Assembly: GCA_017883205.1 (NCBI GenBank)
Contig: JADGNZ010000017.1
Location: forward strand, 48,782-112,781
Length of the DNA: 64,000 nucleotides
Reading direction: 5' to 3'
DNA from: Thermoanaerobaculia bacterium
GTDB lineage: Bacteria; Acidobacteriota; Thermoanaerobaculia; Gp7-AA8
Numbering within the stretch: position 1 is the first letter of the stretch; every line of letters starts with the position of its first letter. Below the pieces are notes generated by a model, which saw nothing but the letters and a program-made list of their open reading frames with translations, ran no database searches and had not been told where the DNA came from. Positions 1 through 10,413 of this stretch are shown in pieces. The position numbers and the translations under genes are program-made.

Positions 1-237
1 TCGGAGCGTCCGAACATCGTCGATCGGATGATCAACGGTGAGGTGACGCTCATCATCAATACACCGCTCGGGAAGAAGTCGTTCTACGACGACACGTACA
101 TCCGCCGCGCGGCGCTGCAGTACGGCATCAGTTGCCTGACGACGCTGACCGCCGCCACCGCCGCCGTCCACGGCATCCGCTCGTTACGGTTGGGGATGAA
201 GACGATTACGACGCTGCAGGAGCAACACGCCCGATAG
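1..237 (+). CDS. carB: carbamoyl-phosphate synthase large subunit, C-terminal end (5' truncated by window)
   Basis: Frame +1 reads SERPNIVDRMINGEVTLIINTPLGKKSFYDDTYIRRAALQYGISCLTTLTAATAAVHGI, typical CarB C-terminus. Confidence 0.93.
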   Translation, partial: SERPNIVDRMINGEVTLIINTPLGKKSFYDDTYIRRAALQYGISCLTTLTAATAAVHGIRSLRLGMKTITTLQEQHAR

Positions 238-259
238 TTGCGCGGCCTGGCGGCCGCGC

Positions 260-1096
260 GTTGTCGGTTGTCGGTTGGATGCGCTTCGCGCGTTGTCAGC
301 GGAATGTTTGGCGAGTCGGGTTGACGCGGACGCAACCCAAACGAGCTGATCGTGCGCACCGGCTAGCAGTTCGCGCGGTGAAACTTCGAGTCCGCGCGGT
401 AAAACCTCCGGTCCGCACGGTGAAACCTCCGGTCCGCGCGGTAAAACCTCCGGTCCGCGCGGTGAAACCTCCGGTCCGCACGGTAAACCCTCCGGTCCGC
501 GCGGTAAAACCTCCGGTCCGCGCGGTAAAACCTCCGGTCCGCGCGGTAAAACCTCCGGTCCGCACGGTAAAACCTCCGGTCCGCACGGTGAAACCTCCGG
601 TCCGCACGGTAAAACCTCCGGTCCGCGCGGTAAAACCTCGGGTCCGCACGGTGAAACCTCCGGTCCGCGCGGTAAACCCTCCGGTCCGCGCGGTGAAACC
701 TCCAGTCCGCACGGTAAACCCTCCGGTCCGCGCGGTAAAACCTCGGGTCCGCACGGTGAAACCCTCGGGTCCGCACGGTAAAACCAAGGGCCCGCATGGA
801 AAACCCTCGGGTCCGCACGGTAAAACCAAGGGCCCGCATGGAAAACCCTCGGATCCGCACGGCAAAACCAAGGGCCCGCGTGGAAAACCCTCGGGTCCGC
901 ACGGTAAACGCAAGGGTTCGCATGGAAAACCCTCAGGTCTGCACGGTAAAACTCCGGGTCCCACTGCAGCGCCCCGGCTCCGCACGATCAGTAAGCCGGT
1001 GTGCACGATCAGCTAGCCGGTGCGCACGGGCGGCCGGCCCAGCGAAACGCATTCAACTGCGAACGCGCGCAGCGCACCCAACCGACAACCGACAAC
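260..1096. repeat. Inverted-repeat-bounded region enclosing tandem array 1
   Basis: Left arm gttgtcggttgtcggttggatgcgcttcgcgcgtt (260-294) is near-complementary to right arm aacgcgcgcagcgcacccaaccgacaaccgacaac (1062-1096). Confidence 0.75.
363..960. repeat. Tandem array 1: about 20 units of 21 bp (cggtccgcgcggtaaaacctc), grading into 42-bp higher-order units after about 775
   Basis: Direct reading; 21-bp unit, then aaaaccaagggcccgcatggaaaaccctcgggtccgcacggt 42-bp unit. Confidence 0.97.
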
Positions 1097-1104
1097 GCCG
1101 AAGG

Positions 1105-2175
1105 CTAAGCTACGACAATCGCCGGCTGCGCCACTGCCATCTCCGTCTTGAAAGCATTGAACGCGCGCACGGTGTACTGCAGGTGCTTTCCTGCTGCCGA
1201 GGCTTGCGCGGGGCCGGAGAGTTGGCGGTGCGGGCGGGCAGCGCCGGGACGGCGTGAGCGGAAGACGGTGGTGTTGAACGGCGAGGGCTTGGCGAACTCG
1301 ATGACCAGCTCCTCGATGACGACGTCGGCACCGCCGAGGTAGCGGAAATCCCACTCGATGCCTTCGCCGGCGCGGAGATTCGTTTCGTTCGGATTGATCG
1401 AAAGATAGATACGGCCGCCGCTCGATTCGATGTCGATGCGCACCGGCGTGGTGCGAACCGCGAATTCGGTCAACTCGTGAGCGCCAACAAGACGATCCGA
1501 TGACGCTGGCGGCGCCGCGACGAGCGAAGGTGCCTCGGCGCGCGGCGGAGCAGGAATGAACGATGACGAGCGCGGGCGGTCGCCCTGCGAAAACCAGGCG
1601 GCGGTTGCCGGACCATTCGAGGTTACGCGCGTGCGCGAGCGGCGGCGTTTCTTGTCGTCCGTTGCTGGGGCGGCGGCACGAGCGACAGCGGGGGCGGCGG
1701 CGGCTTTGACAGCACCTTTGGCACCGGGTTTCTGTTTGGTGTCAGCGCCTTTCTCCGCTTTCGCGGTTTTGGCGGGTGAGGGTTTCTGCGCCGCTTTTGC
1801 GGATGGCTTGGCGGCCGGCTTCGCGGAAGCCTTCACGGCCGCCTTCGCGACCTTCTTTGGGGTAGCCTTCGCTGCTTTTCCGGAAGCCGGTTTCGCAGCG
1901 GCTTTTTTCGCGGCCTTCGCGGGCGCCGGTTTCTTTACTACGGCTTTCTTGGCCACAGCTTTCTTCGCCGCGGCCTTCTTCAGAGCTGGCTTCTTCGCGG
2001 CTGCTTTCTTCGCAGCGGCTGCTTTGGGCTTCTTCGCTGCCGGCTTCGCTTTCGCGACGAGGCGCGCGGCCGGTTTCTTCGATGCCGGTTTCGCGGTTTT
2101 TGCTCGCATCACGGGTTTCTTGCCCGTACCTTTTTTCGGAGTTGTAGACGCTGTTTTCCCCTGCACCTTCGCCAT
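1105..2175 (-). CDS. Histone-H1-like Lys/Ala/Pro-rich basic protein with a distinct C-terminal folded domain
   Basis: MAKVQGKTASTTPKKGTGKK... long AAKKAAAKKP region followed by non-repetitive ~150 aa (VRTTPVRIDIESSGGRIYLSINPNETNLRAGEGIEWDFRYLGGADVVIEELVIEF). Confidence 0.75.
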   Translation of the reverse strand: MAKVQGKTASTTPKKGTGKKPVMRAKTAKPASKKPAARLVAKAKPAAKKPKAAAAKKAAAKKPALKKAAAKKAVAKKAVVKKPAPAKAAKKAAAKPASGKAAKATPKKVAKAAVKASAKPAAKPSAKAAQKPSPAKTAKAEKGADTKQKPGAKGAVKAAAAPAVARAAAPATDDKKRRRSRTRVTSNGPATAAWFSQGDRPRSSSFIPAPPRAEAPSLVAAPPASSDRLVGAHELTEFAVRTTPVRIDIESSGGRIYLSINPNETNLRAGEGIEWDFRYLGGADVVIEELVIEFAKPSPFNTTVFRSRRPGAARPHRQLSGPAQASAAGKHLQYTVRAFNAFKTEMAVAQPAIVVA

Positions 2176-2320
2176 TCGAGCCTGCTCTCCCGCATCCCCT
2201 GAAAAATGGATGGCGCAGTATAGCGGCGGTCCCTCGGTTTGCATAGGTGAGAGCAAACTCTCTCTCCGGGCCATGCTGCGGCCTCGAAAACCGGCGTATT
2301 GGCTGCCTCACGCCGCGCGG

Positions 2321-5050
2321 TTATCGCAGTCCGTCTGCGACGTACAGATCGCCGAGCATTCGCAGGGCATCGTAGGCGTAGGCGGTGGCATCGGGTGTGA
2401 TGCAGATCGGCGCGATTCTGTAGACGCCGGCCGGCTCGGTGGGGGAGAACTGCTTCCAGGCTTCCCGCGCGCCGGTGGCCAGCGTCACGCGCGTCACCTG
2501 GGCGGGGAGGGCGCTGGGGTGGTAAACGAAAAGAGATGCGCCGTCGGCCGACCACACGATCGGCACCTCGCCCGGCTGGATCGCGGGGACGATCGACGGC
2601 TCGGCGCTGGCGTCGACGGGATAGAGCGCGATCGTCTGCTGCTGCGTCATTCCGGCGACGTAGCGGCCGTCCGGCGATACGGCAAACGGACGGTAGGCAT
2701 CGCCCCAGATGTTCTCCGGCGAGATCGCCTTCTCCGTCTCGTCGAGCGTGTCGATGACGTGGAGCTGATAGCCCTTCTTCGGCAACGCTCCGGCGATGAC
2801 GATGCGGCGCCCGTCGGGGAGCCAGACCGCGCCGAAGTCGAATGCGCCTTCGATCTTGAGCTCGCGCGACTCGCCGCTTCCGGTCGGGACGACGACGAGC
2901 TTCGGCCCGTTGTGGCCGAGAACGTACTTGCCATCGGGGGAGATGGCGTCGCCGTATCCGTCGGCGATCCGGACCGGCGTCGGCTCGCCGAGACGGCGAA
3001 GGTACATCGAGCTGGCCGCGCCGCCGCCTTCGCGCGGTTCGTTGAAGAGGACTGTTTTTCCGTCGCGCGAAAGATCGGCCAGCATCGACCAGTCCAGCCA
3101 CGACAAGTCGCGCTCCGCCGATTCGCCCGGCGCCTGCACTTCCAGCGCCGCACGCCACATGCCGTTCGACAGCAGCACGTGCCCGGCAGGCGCGATGTCG
3201 TACAGCCGCATCGATCCGGTCAGCCGGTTGACGAGCCGCGACTCGCCGGTCTCGGTGTTTACAGCGTAAAGCGCCGGCGGCGCGCCGGTGTCCGTTGCGG
3301 TGATCCAGATTTCCTTGTTGCCTGGGGCCCAGGCCAGACCGGTGACTCCGTGACTCCAGCCGCGCGCGATCGAAACCGGCTTGCCTGATTTTGCGTCGAG
3401 GATCGAGACGTCGTTCTTCCCCGAGTACGACTCCACGAAGGCGATACGCCCATCGGATGCGACGCGGATGTCTCGTAGCGCGTGTGGGGTTTCGTAGAGG
3501 ACTTTGCCGATCGGCGACTCGATCCGAAAGGTGCCGTTGCCGCCGCGTATGGCGATGAGGTTCGTGCCGTCGGACGACCAATCGGCTTGCAGAACCTGTT
3601 CGGCGATCTCGCGCGGTGTTCCCCCCGCGACCGGAACGCGCGCCAGCGTGCCGAGACCGGTGAGGCGGTCGCGGCGGAGGAGGACGGCCAGCTCCGTCGA
3701 CTTCGAGACCGCCAGTACGTCGGCGTCTTTCACGCCGAGCGGTCGCGGCTCCGGGCTCTGCCGGTTGGCGACGAAGACTTCGGATGGGTTGCCGTCCCAC
3801 GCTGCGCTGTAGACGATCGAGTCGCCATCCGGGCCGAAACGCGCCGCACGCACTTCCCCGCGGCGGAACGTCATCCGGTGAAAGATGACCTCGGGAGGTG
3901 CTTCTTCCTTCATCTTGTTTGTCGCGAAGTACCAGCCCGCGAACGCGGCGCCGCCGATCGCAGCGAGAAAGAGAAGCGTCAGAAGAATTGGTGACACGCG
4001 CCGGGGCAACGGTTGCGCCACGGTCGCATGGCGCACAGGCACGCGCGTCGTTGCGGGCATCGCCGCGGTCGCAGGACGGATTGCGCTTGCGGATGTGCGG
4101 CGTGGCTCCGCGGAGTCGGCGATGCGCATCGTCGGTGTCTGCGCGGTGGACGCTCCCGACAGCGGCGCCATCGCAGGATTGGAGACGCTCGAATACGTTC
4201 CGGGAGCCGAAGCCGCTGCCATCGTCTCGAGGTTGAAAGCGAGATCGCGGGCAGACTGGAATCGAAGGTCGCGGTCCTTTTCGAGGCAGCGGCGCGAAAG
4301 GCGGTCGAGTGCCGGAGAAACGTTCGGCAGTGACTCGGAGAGGTCGGGCGGATCCTCTTTCAGGATTGCGCTGAGCGTTTCGATCGATGAGTCGCGCTTG
4401 AACGCGCGCACGCCGGTCAGCATCTCGTACAGGATTGCGCCGAACGCGAAGATGTCGGATCGCGTGTCGACCTTCTCGCCGCGAACCTGCTCCGGCGACA
4501 TGTAGCCGACCGTGCCCAGGACCATGCCGGGCTCGGTGGCCGCCTGGGGAAAGAGGCCGCCATCGTCGGAGGTGGCGCTCAGTTTGGCGATGCCGAAGTC
4601 GAGGATCTTGGCCCGGCCGTCGCGCGTGAGGAAGATGTTGTCGGGCTTCAGGTCGCGATGAATGATGCCTTTCTCGTGCGCCGCGGCGAGGCCGTTCGCG
4701 ACCTGCAGCGCGGCATCGATCGCGCGCCGTGTCGCCAACGGCCCGCGCTCCAATCGCTCTCGAAGGGTCTCTCCTTCGAGCAGCTCGCTGACGATGTAGG
4801 CCGTGCCGTTCTCGTTGCCGACGTCGTAGATCGTCAACAGGTTGGGATGGTTGAGCATCCCGGTGGCTCGCGCTTCCTGCTCGAAGCGCTGCACGCGCTC
4901 CTGGTCGCTGAGCGTAAGAGCGGTGAGGATCTTGACCGCGACGTCGCGCCCGAGGCGGGTGTCTCTGGCGCGGTAGACAGCGCCCATTCCTCCTTCGCCG
5001 AGAAGGCTGACGATCCGATAGGGACCGAGCATCGCGTCAGGCTGCAGCAT
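2321..5050 (-). CDS. Serine/threonine protein kinase with C-terminal beta-propeller (PD40/WD40-like) domain
   Basis: [60 protein letters not shown]-type repeats. Confidence 0.93.
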   Translation of the reverse strand: MLQPDAMLGPYRIVSLLGEGGMGAVYRARDTRLGRDVAVKILTALTLSDQERVQRFEQEARATGMLNHPNLLTIYDVGNENGTAYIVSELLEGETLRERLERGPLATRRAIDAALQVANGLAAAHEKGIIHRDLKPDNIFLTRDGRAKILDFGIAKLSATSDDGGLFPQAATEPGMVLGTVGYMSPEQVRGEKVDTRSDIFAFGAILYEMLTGVRAFKRDSSIETLSAILKEDPPDLSESLPNVSPALDRLSRRCLEKDRDLRFQSARDLAFNLETMAAASAPGTYSSVSNPAMAPLSGASTAQTPTMRIADSAEPRRTSASAIRPATAAMPATTRVPVRHATVAQPLPRRVSPILLTLLFLAAIGGAAFAGWYFATNKMKEEAPPEVIFHRMTFRRGEVRAARFGPDGDSIVYSAAWDGNPSEVFVANRQSPEPRPLGVKDADVLAVSKSTELAVLLRRDRLTGLGTLARVPVAGGTPREIAEQVLQADWSSDGTNLIAIRGGNGTFRIESPIGKVLYETPHALRDIRVASDGRIAFVESYSGKNDVSILDAKSGKPVSIARGWSHGVTGLAWAPGNKEIWITATDTGAPPALYAVNTETGESRLVNRLTGSMRLYDIAPAGHVLLSNGMWRAALEVQAPGESAERDLSWLDWSMLADLSRDGKTVLFNEPREGGGAASSMYLRRLGEPTPVRIADGYGDAISPDGKYVLGHNGPKLVVVPTGSGESRELKIEGAFDFGAVWLPDGRRIVIAGALPKKGYQLHVIDTLDETEKAISPENIWGDAYRPFAVSPDGRYVAGMTQQQTIALYPVDASAEPSIVPAIQPGEVPIVWSADGASLFVYHPSALPAQVTRVTLATGAREAWKQFSPTEPAGVYRIAPICITPDATAYAYDALRMLGDLYVADGLR

Positions 5051-5090
5051 GGGGTGAGCGCATGGTAGCAGCGCGCGTGCGGGTGTGGGA

Positions 5091-5231
5091 GGAGTGCGAG
5101 CGTCTCGCTCGCGGCATCCGGGGCGTCCTCGCCCCGGATGTTTTCTTGCGAAGAGACTCTCTGACAGCCACAGCGCAACAAGCACTCGGGTGAGGACGCC
5201 CGACTGCCCGCGGGCGAGACGCCCACACTCC
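5091..5231. repeat. Family A palindromic element, inverted pair (-> <-)
   Basis: GGAGTGCGAGCGTCTCGCTCGCGGCATCCGGGGCGTCCTCGCCCCGGAT ... GCACTCGGGTGAGGACGCCCGACTGCCCGCGGGCGAGACGCCCACACTCC. Confidence 0.85.
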
Positions 5232-5277
5232 TCATCGGCTAAACTCCCGCGCGTTCGGACCAATTTAGCTTTTCGAG

Positions 5278-7374
5278 GTGGACGTCATGGGCTCACGCGT
5301 TGTCATTGCCACGGTCCTCGCCCTTGGGATTCCTCTCGCGCTGGCAGCGCAATCGGCGACGCCCACGATCCAGCAGCCGAAGTCGATCGGTGAGGTAACG
5401 CTCTTCGGCGAGGAGCAGATCAAGGTCGAAGCCTCCACCAAGACCGAGATCCCTATCTCGAAAGCGCCGAGCGCCGTCACGGTCGTGACCGCGAAACAGA
5501 TTCAGGAATCCGGCGCGCGCACCGTCCCCGATCTGCTGCGCCTCGTGGCCGGCGTCAACGTCCGCTGGAATCCGATGGTGCAGACGATCGACATCCGCGG
5601 CTTCGGCGAGAACCCTTTTTCCAATCGCATCCTGCTGCTCATCGACGGCTCGCCCTACAACTCCGGCGACACCGGCGGGCTGCCGCTCAGCCCGGCCTTC
5701 GATTTCTTTCCCGTCCAGAACATCAAGCGGGTGGAGGTTGTGCGCGGACCGGGATCGTCGCTGTACGGCGAGAACGCGTTCTGGGGCGTGATCAACATCG
5801 TGACGCTTTCCGGCGACGATCTCGCCGGCGGCGACGTGCAGCTTTACGGCGGGAGCCGGACGACGGGGGAAGTGAGCGCGCAGTTTGGGCAACGATTCAG
5901 CCGCGGCTCGATCCTCGGTGCTGTGCGCTTCCTGCAGACGATGTTCCCCGAGCAGTTCTGGATGGACGACCGCTCGAAGTTCCGCGCGTCGGACGTTTTC
6001 CTTAAGGCTTCCCTTGGCGACTGGCAGTTCTCCGGATACCGTCACGATGATCATCTCGAGGGTTTCCAGGAGCTATTTCCTTCCGAGGCCGGATTGCCGC
6101 CGACAGCAGGCTTCCGCTCTGCTCATGCGTTGAAGCAGAACCTGGATACCGCGAATATCAAGTACAAGCACGCGCCCGCCAATGCGCCGGTCACGTATTC
6201 GGCCGACTTCTCCTGGGCGCACCGCTTTGGCATGCACTGCGCTGGTTGCCATGCCGCGGCCCAGGAGCCTGCGTTCGCCAAACCTGCCGATCATGGATAC
6301 CAGGCCATCGGCGATTTCCGCGTGGGATTGCACATGATCCCAGGCCACGACATCCTGGTGGGCACGGAAGCACGTCGTCTCGACCGCGCCGATCACAAGG
6401 CCGAGCTTGCCCCCGACGCCAGCGTCGTGACCGGATACAACAAGGTCGCCATCTACGCGCAGGATCAGTTCGATGCCGTCAAGAACCTGCTGCGCGTCGT
6501 CGCCGGCGTGCGCTACGACGACAAGACGAAACTGTTCGCCTCCAAGACCTCTCCTCGTCTTTCGCTCGTCTACACCCCGAACGATCGACTGGTCGTCCGC
6601 GGCGGCTACTCCACGGCGTTTCGTTTTCCGACGTTCAGCGAGCTTTACCAGGACAGCAATTTCTTCACCGTCACTACGCAGATCGGGATCCCGGCGTTCC
6701 CGCTCTCCATGTTCAAACCGAATCCGAACCTCAACCCGGAGGAAATCAGCACCTTCGAGCTGGGAGGCGAGTACCAGATTTCACCGACCGTATCGATGAA
6801 AGCTGACCTCTATCGCTCACGCCTTCACAATTTCATCGTCGTCGTGCAGCGGTTCAACCCGCCACCAGCGACGCCGACTCTCGGTTGGGAGAACCAGCCG
6901 GCCGACGCGCGCATTACCGGCGGCGAGCTCGAGTTGCGGTCGAATTTTGCGCAACGCGTGACCGGTTTCGTGAACTGGTCGCATCAGTCCGAATCCCAGA
7001 TGGGAACTGGTGTCGATTCGAGCGGCAACCCCTTCGAGTTCGTCTACTCGCCGAAAGACAAGGTCAACCTCGGCGCGTACGGAGGGCCGGTCAATGGAGT
7101 ACGGGGAGCACTCGAAATCGCCTGGCGTGGCAGCTACACCGCGCCTCGCGACTGGTTCTTCATCCGATCCGGCTTCACGAGCTTCGCTACGAAGCCGCTG
7201 CCGTCCTACGCGCTCGTCAACGCCCGTGTCAGCTACGACATCCCGAACACGCGCCTTCGCGCCACGATCTTCGGCAACAACCTGCTGAACAAGCGGCCGG
7301 AGGAGACCATGGTCGGCGTCGTGAACCGGTTGGCTGGGCGGGAGTTTTTCGGACAGATGGAGATGCGGTTCTGA
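5278..7374 (+). CDS. TonB-dependent outer-membrane receptor
   Basis: Signal peptide; plug APSAVTVVTAKQIQESGARTVPDLLRLVAGVNV; ends in aromatic FFGQMEMRF. Confidence 0.92.
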   Translation: MDVMGSRVVIATVLALGIPLALAAQSATPTIQQPKSIGEVTLFGEEQIKVEASTKTEIPISKAPSAVTVVTAKQIQESGARTVPDLLRLVAGVNVRWNPMVQTIDIRGFGENPFSNRILLLIDGSPYNSGDTGGLPLSPAFDFFPVQNIKRVEVVRGPGSSLYGENAFWGVINIVTLSGDDLAGGDVQLYGGSRTTGEVSAQFGQRFSRGSILGAVRFLQTMFPEQFWMDDRSKFRASDVFLKASLGDWQFSGYRHDDHLEGFQELFPSEAGLPPTAGFRSAHALKQNLDTANIKYKHAPANAPVTYSADFSWAHRFGMHCAGCHAAAQEPAFAKPADHGYQAIGDFRVGLHMIPGHDILVGTEARRLDRADHKAELAPDASVVTGYNKVAIYAQDQFDAVKNLLRVVAGVRYDDKTKLFASKTSPRLSLVYTPNDRLVVRGGYSTAFRFPTFSELYQDSNFFTVTTQIGIPAFPLSMFKPNPNLNPEEISTFELGGEYQISPTVSMKADLYRSRLHNFIVVVQRFNPPPATPTLGWENQPADARITGGELELRSNFAQRVTGFVNWSHQSESQMGTGVDSSGNPFEFVYSPKDKVNLGAYGGPVNGVRGALEIAWRGSYTAPRDWFFIRSGFTSFATKPLPSYALVNARVSYDIPNTRLRATIFGNNLLNKRPEETMVGVVNRLAGREFFGQMEMRF

Positions 7375-7461
7375 GCGTGATTTCCTGAGATTGACTATTC
7401 TTCTTCGAGCACGGGCACCGACGCCCTCCTTGTCAAACTCGATTTTCGAATGCGCGGTGAC

Positions 7462-7580
7462 GGCGGCGAGACGCCGCCAAGCCAGCCGGCGAGGACGCCA
7501 GCGTTCCATCCGCCTGTGGCGCGCCTTGAGCCGGCGGAACGCTGGCGTCCCGCCGGCTGGCCAGGCGGCGTCTCGCCGCC
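7462..7580. repeat. Family B palindromic element, inverted pair (<- ->)
   Basis: GGCGGCGAGACGCCGCC...CCAGCGTTCC then GGAACGCTGGCGTCCCGCCGGCTGGCCAGGCGGCGTCTCGCCGCC. Confidence 0.85.
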
Positions 7581-7803
7581 TACCGCGGGTCGAAGCGCGG
7601 CTCCAGCGGCTCACGACGACAGCACTCTTCACCGCACACGCTTGGTGCGCTTCCTTGCTCCACCTCTTCCTTCTTTGGAGTGAAAGGGCTCAATCTTATG
7701 AGCGTGAGAAATGCGGGCTAGAATCCGCCCACCATGGCCAACGAGATTGACGCGCTGCTCCAGGAACATCGCTCTCGCGGTCTAGTGGTTACGGGGTTGC
7801 GGG

Positions 7804-8541
7804 GTGTCTGAGCTCGCCGCCCGCGAGACCGCGCAACCGGCAGACTGCAAGACAGCGCTCATCACCGGCGGCGCCCGCGGCATCGGCCGTGCGCTCGTCG
7901 AGCGTCTCATGCGCGACGGCTGGAACGTCGCCTTCACCTACGTCAGCTCGACGGAGCTCCCGGAGGGATTCGCGATGCAGGGCGATGTGCGCGATTCCGC
8001 GCGCAACGAAGCGATCGTGGCCGAGGTCATCGCGAAGTTCGGATCGATCGACGCGCTCGTCAACAATGCCGGTGTTCGCCGCGATGCGCTTCTCTACAAC
8101 ATGACCGACAACGAGTGGCGCGAAGTGCTGCAGACGAACCTTGACGGCGCGATGTCGATGACCAAGGCTGTGCTGCCGTCGATGATGAAGCAGCGCAGAG
8201 GCGCCATCGTGAACGTCGCCTCGCTCAGCGGATTACACGGCGTCGCCGGCCAGACGAACTACGCCGCCGCAAAAGGCGCGCTCATCGCCCTCACCCGCTC
8301 GCTCGCGCGCGAGGTTGCCCGTAGCAACATCCGCGTGAACTGCATCGCCCCCGGCCTCGTCGACACCGACATGATCGCAACGCTCGATGCCGAGGTGAAG
8401 AAGGAGATGATCCGCGCAATCCCGATGCGTCGGGCGGTGAAACCTTCGGAAGTGGCAGCAGCGATCGCGTTCATGCTGAGCGACGAGGCGAGCGCGATCA
8501 CGGGGCAGGTGTTGTGCGTGGACGGGGGGACGTCGGCGTAG
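7804..8541 (+). CDS. SDR-family oxidoreductase, FabG-like 3-oxoacyl-ACP reductase
   Basis: TALITGGARGIGRALVERL, NNAG, YAAAKGAL, GTG start. Confidence 0.9.
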   Translation: MSELAARETAQPADCKTALITGGARGIGRALVERLMRDGWNVAFTYVSSTELPEGFAMQGDVRDSARNEAIVAEVIAKFGSIDALVNNAGVRRDALLYNMTDNEWREVLQTNLDGAMSMTKAVLPSMMKQRRGAIVNVASLSGLHGVAGQTNYAAAKGALIALTRSLAREVARSNIRVNCIAPGLVDTDMIATLDAEVKKEMIRAIPMRRAVKPSEVAAAIAFMLSDEASAITGQVLCVDGGTSA

Positions 8542-8556
8542 GGAAGGTCGGCCTCG

Positions 8557-8949
8557 ATGAAGGAACTCTTCGTATTCGTTTCGGCCTCTACTTGCTTTCT
8601 CGTTCTTGCGGCTTGTGCTTCGAGCGCAGACAACTTCGGGTGCGCCTCAAGGGAGTGGCTGGCCGCTACCCCGGAATCCGGTCACGCTCAGTTGTCAGAC
8701 ATCAAGCCTCGATACCTCAAGCTGATTGCTCTTGATGGAATGCCGACGCTTCCCGAAGCGGCACGCGCCGGCGCTATGAAGTGGATTGACGATGAGATTG
8801 CCAGAGTCTCCGGCAAGCGCCAGTCCGGCGATGAACTGTGGCACTTCCGTGAAGAGAAGTGTGACCACTGCCAGTGGTATCGCGAGGGCTACGCGCTGAT
8901 CCGCGGATGTGAAATCGTCGACGAGATCACCATAAGCGATGACATGTAA
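8557..8949 (+). CDS. Hypothetical small lipoprotein
   Basis: N-terminal hydrophobic segment ending in lipobox-like LAAC. Confidence 0.55.
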   Translation: MKELFVFVSASTCFLVLAACASSADNFGCASREWLAATPESGHAQLSDIKPRYLKLIALDGMPTLPEAARAGAMKWIDDEIARVSGKRQSGDELWHFREEKCDHCQWYREGYALIRGCEIVDEITISDDM

Positions 8950-8987
8950 GCTTCGAGTGTTGTCATCACCTCATAGAATTCATCATT

Positions 8988-9206
8988 ATGGGCAGGTTGC
9001 TAGAGAAGGCATTTGAAGAAGCGTCGAAGCTGCCGGAAGCAGAGCAGGAAGCGGCTGGAGCGTGGCTTCTCGCCGAGCTCGAATCGGAACGGCGTTGGGA
9101 CGACCTGTTTGCGAGGTCGCACGAGATTCTTGCGGAGATGGCCGCCGAAGCGATTCGCGAGGATGAGTTGGGCTTGACGGAAATTCTCGATCCGGACGAG
9201 ATGTGA
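8988..9206 (+). CDS. Antitoxin-like small helical protein, no toxin ORF following
   Basis: MGRLLEKAFEEASKLPEAEQEAAGAWLLAELESERRWDDLFARSHEILAEMAAEA resembles type II antitoxins. Confidence 0.5.
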   Translation: MGRLLEKAFEEASKLPEAEQEAAGAWLLAELESERRWDDLFARSHEILAEMAAEAIREDELGLTEILDPDEM

Positions 9207-9288
9207 AGGCTAAGCACGACCGCTGCGCTCCAGATCTCGACTCCCAAAACTACTTCCGCAACCGTCCGTATCTCCGATCGGTATCATT

Positions 9289-9990
9289 ATGACGATCGAC
9301 GCATCGACACCGTCGGAGCAGGTTCCCGAGTCCGACGATCGCATCCCCGCAGCCCTGCGCGGATTCGGTCCTCTTGGCATCGTCGCGATCCTCGTCATCC
9401 TCTTTGGCAACTCTCTGGTGCCTCCTCTCAGCGCCATTCTCGTGCTGGTCTGGATTGCCTGGTCGCGGACGCCATGGCGCGAGATCGGATTCGTACGGCC
9501 TGCGAGCTGGGTGAGGACTGTCGCGGTCGGCGTCGTGTTCGGCAGCGCGTTCAAGCTGCTCCTGAAGATGATCGTGATGCCTCTCCTCGGCGCCGATCCC
9601 GTCAACCACGCGTACCACTACCTTGCCGGCAATCGGGCCGCGTTGCCGGGGATGATTTTCGCGATGATCGTTGTCGCGGGCTTCGGCGAAGAGACGGTGT
9701 TTCGAGGCTATCTCTTCGAGCGCTTCGGCAAGTTGTTTGGATCGAGCGTTTGGGCAAAGACGATCACCGTGCTGATCACGGCCCTATGGTTTGGAGCGGG
9801 CCACTACGCCGTGCAGGGGCTTGCGGGAGCGGAGCAGGCGGCGATCGTCGGACTCGTGTACGGAACGATCTTCGCCATCACGGGTCGGATCTGGATGCTG
9901 ATGGTGGCGCATGCCGCCTTCGATCTGACGGCGCTGGCGATCATTTACTACGATCTCGAGACTGCGATTGCGCATCTCGTGTTCAAGTGA
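9289..9990 (+). CDS. CPBP (CAAX-like) intramembrane metalloprotease family
   Basis: GFGEETVFRGYLFERF motif, multiple TM segments. Confidence 0.88.
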   Translation: MTIDASTPSEQVPESDDRIPAALRGFGPLGIVAILVILFGNSLVPPLSAILVLVWIAWSRTPWREIGFVRPASWVRTVAVGVVFGSAFKLLLKMIVMPLLGADPVNHAYHYLAGNRAALPGMIFAMIVVAGFGEETVFRGYLFERFGKLFGSSVWAKTITVLITALWFGAGHYAVQGLAGAEQAAIVGLVYGTIFAITGRIWMLMVAHAAFDLTALAIIYYDLETAIAHLVFK

Positions 9991-9993
9991 GGC

Positions 9994-10410
9994 TTACCGC
10001 GGAACGAACACGCGATAGATCAGCGCGGTGCCCACTCCCCAGACGCCGTTCACGATCGGGCCGATCGCCATCGTTTTCGGGTTCCAACCACCGGCGATCG
10101 GCATGTGCTTGAGTGGGGCGACGACCAGCCAGGCGACCAGCGTCGGGAAGATGGCGCCGAAGAGAATCGCGGCGAGCCAGAACGCGGAGCCGCGGCGGCG
10201 GTCGATCAACGGCATCATGATCATTCCCCACACGCCGCCCCAGAATGAGAGGGAGATGACCGCGGGGATGCCGAACGGCGGGACCGGCTACATCGCCCAC
10301 GCCCCGCGAGGCACGTAGCCGAAATTGTGGAGGAGCGCCACGACCGACTGGTGAAAGACGAGCGTGGCGACGAAGCCGGCGGCGAACGCGATGATCAGCC
10401 GTTTGGCCAT
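9994..10410 (-). pseudogene. Conserved integral membrane protein interrupted by one in-frame TAG (codon 41)
   Basis: MAKRLIIAFAAGFVATLVFHQSVVALLHNFGYVPRGAWAM*PVPPFGIPAVISLSFWGGVWGMIMMPLIDRR...; same frame on both sides of amber at 10288-10290. Confidence 0.8.
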
Positions 10411-10413
10411 GAT

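Noticed and set aside
132-1016. 294-aa (+) and 236/186-aa (-) ORFs over array 1
   Set aside because: Open in multiple frames only because the 21-bp period is a multiple of 3 with no stop in the unit; treated as non-coding repeat.
1556-3388. 610-aa plus-strand ORF
   Set aside because: Antisense to the H1-like gene and the Ser/Thr kinase; GC-rich third-position artefact.
7734-7811. 25-aa ORF MANEIDALLQEHRSRGLVVTGLRGV overlapping the SDR start
   Set aside because: Could be a coupled leader peptide, but no convincing RBS or conservation can be shown from sequence alone.
9207-9290. 28-aa ORF after the 8988-9206 antitoxin as a possible toxin
   Set aside because: Too short and composition not toxin-like; more likely intergenic.
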